A stretch of DNA of 64,000 bases from Amphibalanus amphitrite (taxonomy: Eukaryota; Arthropoda; Thecostraca; Balanomorpha; Balanidae): positions 777,001 through 841,000 of the forward strand of contig NW_024881567.1 in the NCBI RefSeq assembly GCF_019059575.1, in the 5' to 3' direction. Below are positions 56,024-64,000 of the stretch, piece after piece (the first letter of the stretch is position 1; the number at the start of each line of letters is the position of its first letter). Below the pieces are notes generated by a model. That model worked only from the letters and a program-made list of their open reading frames with translations. It did no database searches and had not been told where the DNA came from. The translations under genes and the position numbers were made by a program.

Positions 56024-56414
56024 AGTGGTCTCATGTCATAGAGATCTTATATACATATATAAGATCTCTATGTCTCAAGTCACCGCTGTTGGACGTTTGG
56101 CCTTCCGACTGCCCCGTGAACTGCACGGTTTCACCTCGCCAGTGACGCTCCCGGCTCCGACCGTGCGCAGTGCACTCAGCGTGAATGCAACAGGATCGAA
56201 TAGCATGCACTTCACCGGTCACATCTTCGGACAAATAAGCAGACATCACACATATAACTAGTAAACTTGTCCTTACAAAACGTCACATTAATAAAATAAA
56301 ATCACTTTCAGCCTGCAGGGATATCTTGATACACAACCGTACTGGCAACTGTGCAGACTGGACTTCATGGAATAATGTAATATTCAACTAAAAACTTGAC
56401 TCTGGGGCACTTAA

Positions 56415-57384
56415 TCCGGCAGTTGCTGGGGTATTTCGCCACCCGCCGTTTCCTGGGCGGGGGGGGGGGGGGCGTTAAACGCCCCCAGCCGATAGCTCGA
56501 GAACCAATAGGCGCAGCGAAATGCACGAGGCGGCAAACGAAAGAACGCGACGAGACGCTTCAGATGAGTACTTTGAAGTTGAATTTTGAGGTCACAGGTC
56601 GGGTCAAGGTCAGGTCAAACACCTGAAATCGGGCTTTCAGTAGCATGGACTTCAGGACTTCGCAATGGGCGCCTCTCGTCATAAACTCTGTCAAAACTAT
56701 GCAGAATCCTTCATATAAGGCTTACAAGAGTGTCAGCTCCATGAAGGGGTCAGTCAAGCATAGGTCAGGGTCAAGGTCAGGTCAACCGGGTAGGCACATA
56801 TCAATCAAAACTGATAAAATCAAAACTGAAAAAAATAAAAACTGAAAATCAAAACTGATATTTGCAGTCGCCCAAAACACATGTTTTATGGGTAATTTTG
56901 GGCGTAGAACACGATGGTGACATTCATTTTATCATATGTGTACGTGTTTGGTTAAAAAAAATCAATTTAAGAAATGCATGTATCATGGTTGTGAAGTAGT
57001 CAAGAAATTGCCAACATTCAGTTCAAGATTTTGGAAAATGCGGAACGATAATCAATAATCGAAGATAGCCATTTGATTGTTCATGATATTGGCAGTCTAA
57101 TGGCGTTTACGGCATGCCTGTATGTCTATTCTGTGACTTTTTATGATTTCTTGAACATGCCGTTTTTGGTCGAAAACTCAGAAATCATGACATTAAAACC
57201 TTGATATCTCAAAAATTTTCCGACCGATTTTTTTTTTTTTTGAAACTTTGTCACAATCAACTTCAATAAATTCCCTACAGGTACCCAAATTTTGGCGCGC
57301 CTGCGGTGCGCCGTTTTTATGCTAAGGCGCGGCGAAAAAAGTGGGGGCGTTTAACGCCCCCCCCCCCCCCCAGCAACTCGCGGG
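56415..57384. mobile_element. 970-bp TTAA element with poly-G/poly-C and GGCGTTTAACGCC palindromes
   Basis: TTAA at 56411-56414 and 57385-57388. The ends TCCGGCAGTTGCTGGGG and CCCCAGCAACTCGCGGG are inverted. Inside each end are a G or C homopolymer and the palindrome GGCGTTTAACGCCCCC. The interior contains AGGTCA clusters (56590-56790). Same architecture as 38697-39884, with different sequence. Confidence 0.75.
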
Positions 57385-57388
57385 TTAA

Positions 57389-57840
57389 AGGAAATATCAT
57401 TCCCTTTAACATGGGGTTTTGAACTGGAGTAGCAGTTTCGTTGTTTTAGCTTAGACTTACACTAAAAAGGAAGCTTTTGCAGCCCAACGATCATCCTAGT
57501 CAAAGAATAAATATATTTCATTTCTCATTCCGAAATCAGTCCCTTACGCAGGAATTAAGCAGCACACAGCTGGCCTTATGGAAGAATTCCAAAAATTGCA
57601 GCCACCTGTCGCAGAGCCCAGCGTCAGCCAATCAGCATGCAGTTGGCTGCAACTTCTTCTCCGCAAACCTTGGATGGACAATGAATACGATGATAATGCC
57701 AATCTAAGGTGCGGAGTCTCGCGCGTCCTGCTGTTACGATTTCCGAATGACCAATAGCATAGTATTCGCGTTATTCTCGGTTTTGTCGCAAAAAAAGAAT
57801 ACCTACCTACCACGCAGTTTGCAGAGGGATGCGTGGTACT
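57389..57840. other. no gene recognised upstream of the protease exon
   Basis: Right after the TTAA element comes a fragment, ACATGGGGTTTTGAACTGG, whose inverse is near 14538-14560. Then there is unremarkable intron leading to a C-rich pyrimidine tract (57860-57893). Confidence 0.5.
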
Positions 57841-57895
57841 TTGCAATTTTCATCCACTGCTCCCCTCCCCCCCCCCAACTGCCCCTCCCCCACAG

Positions 57896-58145
57896 ATGGC
57901 GGTCCAGGCCACATCCAGGTCTTCCAGACGCCGCCGCCGCCGCCAGCGCACCAGCACACCAATAAGTACGTGTGCGGCGTCAAGGGGGCGCCGGCGCGCA
58001 GCGCCCGCGTCGTCGGCGGCACGGACGCCACGGCCGGCGAGTGGTGCTGGCACGTGGCGCTCATCAACTCGCTCAACCAATACTTGTGTGGTGGAGCGCT
58101 GATTGGCACCCAGTGGGTGCTGACGGCAGCCCACTGCGTCACCAA
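57896..58145 (+). CDS. masquerade-like gene, start of the trypsin-fold domain
   Basis: The acceptor follows a long pyrimidine tract (CCCTCCCCCACAG), with phase-1 entry completing Asp. The exon encodes a short His/Pro-rich spacer ([12 protein letters not shown]), a Cys (YVCGVKG) that normally pairs with the protease domain, an activation site [16 protein letters not shown], and the His subdomain [16 protein letters not shown] with the catalytic His present. Donor AA|GTGAGT, phase 2. The Asp and Ser subdomains must lie in later exons outside the window or unrecognised within it, so catalytic competence cannot be judged. In Drosophila Mas the serine is replaced by glycine. The GEWCW phrase is characteristic of the masquerade group. 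Confidence 0.95.
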
Positions 58146-59010
58146 GTGAGTCGCGCAGCCCGCCGCGGCCGCTCACCAATCAGCACAAACGGCGGCTGGC
58201 GGGAACACGGCTCTCCGGGACGGCACGGCACATTGGCACCGGTTGTTTTCCTAACATTGAGCTGACAGGTCGCTGGCTACATCAGTCAGGCCGAGCACTA
58301 GGGGCCAGCAGGTGCAGCGAAACCTGTGGCGGATTTGGAAATTGTTTGAAATTCAAAAAAAGCATTGAATATGGCTGAGGACTTGTGTCATGCTGATGCT
58401 AGATAGGAATTGTATGCAAGTTGTTGAAGGCAAGCAATGGTATATTTTAGCATTACATACTCGTATTGTAAGTACAGTCCACAGCAGAAGCAATGTGCGG
58501 TTTCAGTCATGGGTATGATCTGCTTCTGAAGCTTAGGAACGATTTGCCAGACTACGATGAAGCTTTTTAATGTTGCTTACATGTATCGTCACCCTTGCAG
58601 CTGCACTTTTATCTATTGACGTCTTCTTTTCGATCACTCCGCATTAAAAATCGCCAGTCATAGCCATCCGTTGAGATTGGCAAAACCGCACATTGCTTTA
58701 GCGGCGGGCTGTAGTCTGTACAATAGTATGTACAGGGTGAGCCATGAAGATTTACCCATCGAAAATTTCACTTTTCAAGGCGAGCTGACAAAGCTATGTC
58801 ATCTTTTACATACATAAAACAACGTTATCTCCTAGCTAAACAATGAAGTCTGTTTTCTGGATGCTCGCATTCTCCCTGTGTTACGCGCCCAAGTCCAAAA
58901 TTCTTACAGAGGTTGGGACGCCAGTCACGTGATCCTTTTCCCAACCCTACTCGCGATTTTCATAAGCCTTGATTTATTCTTGAAACACTTTGTGCAGAGG
59001 CGTTTATTTA
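58146..59010 (+). other. intron continuing beyond the protease exon; dispersed repeat
   Basis: Contains the repeat shared with 45089-45475 (58505-58640). A TA-flanked CAGGGTGAGCCATGAAG near 58732 resembles a mariner-type terminus. No coding sequence seen. Confidence 0.5.
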
Positions 59011-60778
59011 CATATATAAAAATCAAAATGTCCGTATGTATGTATGTATGTATGTGACGCGTCAGTCACGCTTGGCGGGCTATTGCTGTGGAACGGTGTG
59101 AGCTGCGGGGGTGAAATTTTCGACACAAGTCGGACGCGTGCATCTGTTTGTCGTATCAACTTTTCGAGGGGGTGCGTGCAGCGGTGTGCACGTGGCGGGC
59201 GCATCTTTGCAGCATTTTGGGCCGCGGCCGGCGCCGAGCAGACGGCACGCGCCTTAGGCTCAGTTTCTTCGCTTGCAAAACTGGGTGAAATCAGAGCCGG
59301 AAGGTCACTGACCTTTGGCAGTGAATACCAGAACAGGGCACCGCCGGCCATGAGGAGACGCCAAATTTATTCTGGCCATAACTCGGCCGCTACTGGGTCG
59401 ATTTTAATGAAAATTGATTTATTACGCTGCGCGTAATGCTGTCCCTCTAGTCACTTATATAAAAATCAAAACGTCTGTACGTATGTATGTATGTATGTAT
59501 GTATGTAACGCGTCAGTCACGCTTGGCGGGCTATTGCTCCGGAACGGTGCGGGCTGCGGGGGTGAAATTTTGGGCGCAAGTCAGACGCGTGCATCTGTTT
59601 GTCGTATTAAATTTTGGTGGGGGTGGGTTCGGTGGTTTGCACGTGGCGGGCGCATCTTTGCGGGAATTTGGCCGCGGCCGACGCCGATCAGACGGCACGC
59701 GCATTATCCTCAGTTTCTTCGCTTGCAAAACTGAGCGAAATCAGAGCCGGAAGGTCACTGACCTTTGGCAATGAACACCGGAACAGAGCACCGCCGGCCA
59801 AGAGGAGACGCCAAATTTATTCTGGCCATAACTCGGCCGCTACTGGGCCGATTGCAATGAAACTTGGTTTATTACGCTGCGCGTAATGCTGTCCCTCTAG
59901 TTACATATATAAAAATCAAAATGTCTGTACGTATGTATGTATGTATGTATGTAACGCGTCAGTCACGCTTGGCGGGCTATTGCTCCGGAACGGTGCGGGC
60001 TACGGGGGTGAAATTTTCGACGCAAGTCGGACGCGTGCATCTGTTTGTCGTATTAAATTTTGGTGGGGGTGGGTTCGGTGGTTTGCACGTGGCGGGCGCA
60101 TCTTTGCGGGATTTTGGGCCGCGGCCGGTTTCGAGCAGACGGCACGCGCCTTAGGCTCAGTTTCTTCGCTTTCAAAACTGGGTGAAATCAGAGCCGGAAG
60201 GTCACTGACCTTTGGCAATGAATACCGGAACAGAGCACCGCCGGCCAGGAGGAGACGCCAAATTTATTCTGGCCATAACTCGGCCGCTACTGGGCCGATT
60301 GCAATGAAACTTGGTTTATTACGCTGCGCGTAATGCTGTCCCTCTAGTTACATATATAAAAATCAAAATGTCTGTACGTATGTATGTAACGCGTCAGTCA
60401 CACTTGGCGGGCTGTTGCGAGGCGACGGTGCGAGCTACGGGGGTGAAACTTTGGTGCCGAGTTGGACGCGTGCATCTGTTTGTCGTATTAAATTTTGGTA
60501 GGGGTGCGCTCGGCGGTTTGCACGTGGCGGGCGCATCTTTGCGGGATTTTGGGCCGCGGCTGGCGCCGATCAGAGAGCACGCGCATTAGCCTCAGTTTCT
60601 TCGCTTGCAAAACTGAGCGAAATCAGAGCCGGGAGGTCACTGACCTTTGGCAATGAATACCGGAACAGGGCACCGCCGGCCAGGAGGAGACGACAAATTT
60701 ATTCTGGCCATAACCCGGCCGCTACTGGGCCGATTTTAATGAAAATTGATTCATTACGCTGCGCCTGTCCCTCTAGTA
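59011..60778 (+). repeat. four ~445-bp tandem units with GTAT microsatellite
   Basis: Units start at about 59011, 59453, 59903 and 60351, each beginning ATATATAAAAATCAAAA and GTATGTATGTATG. Then ACGCGTCAGTCAC, TGCATCTGTTTGTCGTATTAA, GCACGTGGCGGGCGCATCTTT, CCGGAAGGTCACTGACCTTT, GGCCATAACTCGGCCGCTAC and CCTCTAGT. Units differ by scattered substitutions and (GTAT)n length. Open frames recur in each unit and are shadows of the repeat. It may be a tandemly amplified mobile element. Confidence 0.93.
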
Positions 60779-61480
60779 GTTAATTTATTTACAAAAACTA
60801 ATTTAATGATATTTGAAATTAACAAGCACCTTTTTACTCACAATCTCAAACAAAAGTTAACTTTATTCGCGTTTCATTAATTTAATCAGCTGGCAACCAT
60901 CAACCATCGTCCTCGATGTAGTCGAACTCGGCGCACTCGGATAGTCTTCGAAATTTGTGACGCTATCTTGTTGCTATGGCGACCGGGCAGCGCCTATGTA
61001 TGCTTTTCATTTGTCAACAAGTGCTTGCGGAGCTGCCGCTCACATTTTTTAACACAGTCTTTATGCGTCAGTTTGTGTGACGCGTCATATCTGAAACATG
61101 TTTTGTGAGGCTCCAAAACCATTCAATTCATCTCCTTCAAAAGAAGTGTTTTGTAACATTTTCGATATGTTTTTGGGCCTAATTTCTAGCTCTATTCATC
61201 CTATCTTGCGTGAGGATAGTCATCATTCGGGGACAGTTGAAAGCAAGAAATAACGACGAGGAGAACTGCAGTGGCGTATCCAGGGGGGAGGCCAAGAGCC
61301 CATGGCCTCCCCCTTTGGGATCAGCCATGCAAGTGGGCCCTTTGGCGCAGTGACGTACCCAAGGGGGCCACGGGGCCCCTGAGGTCTAAGGATAACTCAG
61401 GGGGACCAGCGTGACGAAGGCGTTCTGGGTCTCCCTGCCTTAATTCCAGTACTAGACAGAACGTCTTTTACTCGGGAGAA
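60779..61480. other. no gene; hAT-like end fragments
   Basis: At 61271 CAGTGGCGTATCCAGGGGGG and at 61351 CAGTGACGTACCCAAGGGGG resemble hAT-type ends of the 6264 type. No partner end or TSD found. The segment 60840-61200 is unremarkable. Confidence 0.45.
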
Positions 61481-61586
61481 AAACGAATATTTGTATTTGT
61501 ATTTGTATTTGTATTTGTATATTTAAAATCGCCAACAGACAATAAGTCCACTTAAAAGGCGAAGTCAAAGAGACAGTAAAACAGCA

Positions 61587-61635
61587 CACACCCACACACA
61601 CAACACACACACACCTACATACACACACACACACT
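61587..61635. repeat. CA microsatellite
   Basis: (CA)n with interruptions in the LINE 3' region. Confidence 0.9.
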
Positions 61636-61739
61636 GAAGATAAAAACACGTAGGGTTATAAACACAGGAGATGTAAATAAATAAATAATAGCCTAAAAAG
61701 CCTAGTAAACAAGAAACACTAAAAGCACAGCGGATGCGA

Positions 61740-63371
61740 TCACGCCGCTTCCAGCCCTTTCACATAGTTTAAAACGTGTCCTCTAAAAGTGTAGAAACTA
61801 TCGCTAAAAACATCAGCGGGACTTCTAGTTAAAAACACGTTCATGGCCTTCGGTAGTCGGCGCAGAAAACCATCCCCGACGGTCCGTACGCGCCAGGGAA
61901 GCTCGGCGAAGAGCCGCTGTGAGCGGGTTGATCGCGGCGGCACATGGAGCGGAAATCTACCAAGGAGGTTAGAAGAACGGATTTTACCGGCCAGGATATT
62001 CCTCAGGAAGAGCAGGTCGTGTTGGTTTCTACGGACAGACAGTGATGTAATACCAAAATGATGCAGAAGAGAAGGATAGGACAGAGAGGAACATGGCGAG
62101 GACGTGTGGCTATTCAACCACAACAAGAATTTGTGCTGCACACGATCAACCCGCTCTGTGTGGGATTTGGCCGCTCCCGCCCAGACCACGCAACCGTATT
62201 CCAAAATTGAGCGAACATTGGCATAGTAAGTAACGAGTAACGTATGTTTGTTAAATTTCGATCTCTTAGTCCCGGCCTGAAAGGTTCTGATCATCAGGCC
62301 TAGGGCCCTGTTTGCCTGGCATACAATCCGGGACACGTGCGCCGAAAATGACAGCTTGCTGTCAATTGTGACGCCAAGATCTTTGATCTCGTCTACGCTC
62401 TCCAGAACAGCGCTGCCAATACGGTAGGTGGTCCGAACGGGAGCGCGCCGCAGAGTCACACTGAATGCTTTACATTTGGCTGGGTTTAGAGACAGACCCC
62501 ATGTGGCCGACCAGGAGCTCAGCCGGTCGATGTCCGTCTGCAAAGTAAGAGCATCCTGGCGCGTCGTGATTTTCCTGAAGATTTTGGCATCGTCTGCGTA
62601 GAGTAAACATTCTGAGTCTAGATCGGAAGGGAGGTCATTGATAAAAATAGAAAATAGGATCGGAGCAATCAATGACCCCTCTGGATTTCCCGAAATGACA
62701 CTAGTCCATTCCGACGTTTTGCCGTTCAGTGTGACTCTTTGGCGCCTATCGGAGAGGTACGAGACAAACCACATGAGAGCTGAGCCGTGGACGTGGAACG
62801 AATTTTTTAGTTTGTGGATCAAGTAACCATGATTTACACTTTGAAAGGCCGCTGTGAAGTCGGTGTATATCGTGTCTGTCTGGTATCCCTCCGATATGGC
62901 CTCCCACGCCGAGGTCAGAAAGACGGCCAAGTTGCTGGTACATGATCTGCCCGGCACAAAGCCGTGCTGCTCGTTGCAGAGTGCCGGTGCCACGTGCCGG
63001 TAAAGCTGGTCATAAACCACTTTTTCTAAAATCTTTGCGAAGAGAGGCAGCAAGCTAACACTTCTGTAGTTTTCGGCCGACTTTTTGTCTCCTTTTTTGA
63101 ATATCGGCACTATGTTAGCGCGTTTCCAGCGTTCGGGGAAAACTCCAGAGGCGACTGACATGGAACAGATCTTTGTAAGCGGAACAACAAGTTCCTCGCG
63201 GCATTCTAAGATTATTCTGGCGCTTATGTTATCTGGCCCACATGCTTTGTTCTGAGTCAGTTGATTAAGAGCCGCACGGATTGATGATTCGGTGACATAA
63301 AAGTGAGACAGTGAGTCAATGGGATATGACTTAGCATGTGGGATAATGCTGGGAGACGGCTTTGATATCAA
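61740..63371 (-). CDS. LINE reverse transcriptase (truncated ORF2)
   Basis: 543 codons, no internal stop. RT landmarks in order: KACGPDNISARI, SVSLLPLFAKILEKVVYDQL, HGFVPGRSC, TDFTAAFQSVNHGYL (about residue 175), GNPEGSLIAPILFSIFINDL, catalytic LLYADDAKIF (about 257), LSLNPAKCKAF and the thumb region LGVTIDSKLSF. A C-terminal region with ILEYGCVVWAG and RVQHKFL follows, as in jockey/CR1-type LINEs. The usual QGS/T is NPEGS here. The N-terminal endonuclease is missing. The frame is open to its stop TGA at 61740-61742, so the truncation is the main defect. Confidence 0.92.
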   Translation of the reverse strand: MISKPSPSIIPHAKSYPIDSLSHFYVTESSIRAALNQLTQNKACGPDNISARIILECREELVVPLTKICSMSVASGVFPERWKRANIVPIFKKGDKKSAENYRSVSLLPLFAKILEKVVYDQLYRHVAPALCNEQHGFVPGRSCTSNLAVFLTSAWEAISEGYQTDTIYTDFTAAFQSVNHGYLIHKLKNSFHVHGSALMWFVSYLSDRRQRVTLNGKTSEWTSVISGNPEGSLIAPILFSIFINDLPSDLDSECLLYADDAKIFRKITTRQDALTLQTDIDRLSSWSATWGLSLNPAKCKAFSVTLRRAPVRTTYRIGSAVLESVDEIKDLGVTIDSKLSFSAHVSRIVCQANRALGLMIRTFQAGTKRSKFNKHTLLVTYYANVRSILEYGCVVWAGAAKSHTERVDRVQHKFLLWLNSHTSSPCSSLSYPSLLHHFGITSLSVRRNQHDLLFLRNILAGKIRSSNLLGRFPLHVPPRSTRSQRLFAELPWRVRTVGDGFLRRLPKAMNVFLTRSPADVFSDSFYTFRGHVLNYVKGLEAA

Positions 63372-63411
63372 AGAGCGATATCAAAGAGCGATATCTATCA
63401 CAGTGACGAAC

Positions 63412-63517
63412 ACAGAGGGCCCCTAACTACCTGAGAGCCCCTGGCTACCTGAGGGGCCCCCTGGTTACCTGAGGGTCCCCCTGGTCACCTGAGGAGCCCC
63501 TGGTTATCTGACGAGCC
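63412..63517 (+). repeat. CCCCTGGTTACCTGAGG tandem repeat
   Basis: Five or so units of 18-21 bp (GCCCCTGG/CTACCTGAG) between the LINE and the mariner-type element, slightly diverged. Confidence 0.85.
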
Positions 63518-63521
63518 CGTA

Positions 63522-64000
63522 CAGGGTGTCCCAAAAATAATGTCACACCTTTCCAACGTCAATTTCATGAAAATAACAAACATGAGAAGCGCGCTTTTCT
63601 TACATATGCATCCCACCTTCTCCCTGATGCAGGCAAGCATACGGAACCGGACATCAGACATCAACATGTCTAGCTTCTGTGGACTGATCTTGGACCAGGC
63701 AGATCGAACGTTCCTGGTCAGCGTGCGTTCAGGTTATCCTGGCGCCGTTTTGCTCACCTCTTACAGGACGATCGCCCAAAGATTTTCTATCGGCGACAGA
63801 TCGGGGCTATTCACCGGCCATTTGTCCTTCTCCCAGAATGCTGGGAAGTTCGATCTGTACCAGTCCTTCGTCGTTCTAGTTCGATGAGCCGGGGCGCCGA
63901 CTTGTTGAAAGATGGCCCTGGACATGTTCAGCAGAAGTTTTCGGCTGGAAACGTGGCTTGTTGGGCTTCAGCTTTAGAGACATCCTCCGGTACCGATGGA
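63522..64000 (-). pseudogene. mariner/Tc1-type transposase fragment and terminal sequence
   Basis: The element terminus TA|CAGGGTGTCCCAAAAATAA lies at 63520. On the minus strand, about 63960-63755 encodes FQQVGAPAHRTRTTKDWYRSN and WPVNSPDLSPIENLWAIV, the conserved region around the last two acidic residues of IS630/Tc1/mariner transposases (Asp in NSPDLSP and Glu in IENLW). After ...IVL there is a stop, then a frame with further stops. The remainder of the element, including the first catalytic Asp, lies beyond 64000. Inactive as read. Confidence 0.8.

Larger units (their letters stand above)
47923..57895 (+). other. 10.0-kb intron of the masquerade-like gene
   Basis: GTGAGATC to CCCCCACAG, phase 1 on both sides (G|AT = Asp). 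Contents are TTAA MITEs, a mariner-like remnant, and unannotated AT-rich sequence. Confidence 0.8.
61482..63371 (-). mobile_element. 5'-truncated non-LTR retrotransposon (LINE)
   Basis: A minus-strand element with an intact RT ORF, a 3' untranslated region of about 250 bp containing CA-repeats (61587-61635), and a (TACAAA)n tail at about 61486-61521 reading TACAAATACAAATACAAA on the element strand. No apurinic endonuclease domain is present and the first codons are internal, so the 5' end is lost. A short GATATCAAAGAGC duplication marks the truncation point (63363-63395). The ORF resembles jockey/CR1-type RTs. Confidence 0.85.

Overview
The window is eukaryotic and almost certainly arthropod. 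It holds small phase-1 exons with GT/AG junctions, long introns, EN(+) Penelope-like retroelements, a LINE, hAT/TTAA/TA-type non-autonomous DNA transposons and satellites. The host gene resembles Drosophila masquerade (Mas) and the crayfish masquerade-like proteins. Its polyglycine tracts and the repeat load fit a crustacean, but I cannot name the species.

Host gene: one plus-strand gene spans the window and leaves it at the right edge, and probably at the left. Supported exons are 14715-14962 (one clip-like, disulfide-knotted domain), 46269-47006 (two such domains, polyglycine/polyproline linkers, start of another), 47581-47922 (rest of that domain, a five-fold 11-residue EYPEQYPAPPA repeat) and 57896-58145 (activation site RVVGG and the TAAHC histidine of a trypsin-fold domain). 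These four join in frame, each junction in phase 1. A proline-rich exon at 897-1020 is possible. The introns are 31.3 kb, 0.57 kb and 10.0 kb. The Asp and Ser subdomains of the protease lie beyond what I can see.

Introns, left to right: a 4.1-kb CACCAGGCCGGCACA minisatellite (1.08-5.22 kb); a 6.2-kb nest of elements inside elements (5.6-11.8 kb); a TTAA element (13.5-14.4 kb); a decayed Penelope-like element (PLE) in two pieces (16.1-17.7 kb); two head-to-head PLE copies with intact reverse transcriptase and GIY-YIG motifs (17.9-23.2 kb), one split by a TA-type MITE; a GC-skewed simple repeat (23.9-24.4 kb); a 1.8-kb hAT-like element with perfect 8-bp target duplication inside a degenerate satellite (25.4-27.2 kb); a 1.8-kb MITE-like element (28.9-30.7 kb); a second PLE (30.75-35.2 kb) with an intact 875-codon ORF, pseudo-LTR, inverted partial copy and 12-bp target duplication; several TTAA-bounded elements rich in poly-G and AGGTCA (36.9-39.9 kb); a 2.3-kb foldback (41.6-44.0 kb); and a palindromic tandem element (44.1-46.0 kb). 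Right of exon 47581-47922 come further TTAA elements, a mariner-like remnant, a 4 x 445-bp tandem array (59.0-60.8 kb), a 5'-truncated LINE (61.5-63.4 kb) and the end of a mariner/Tc1-type transposase (63.5-64 kb).

Most notable: hammerhead-ribozyme folds can be drawn at the PLE ends. In the 30.75-35.2 kb PLE, the predicted cleavage site coincides with the 5' end of the main copy and with the boundary of its 82-bp pseudo-LTR. All calls come from reading the sequence alone; no searches were run.
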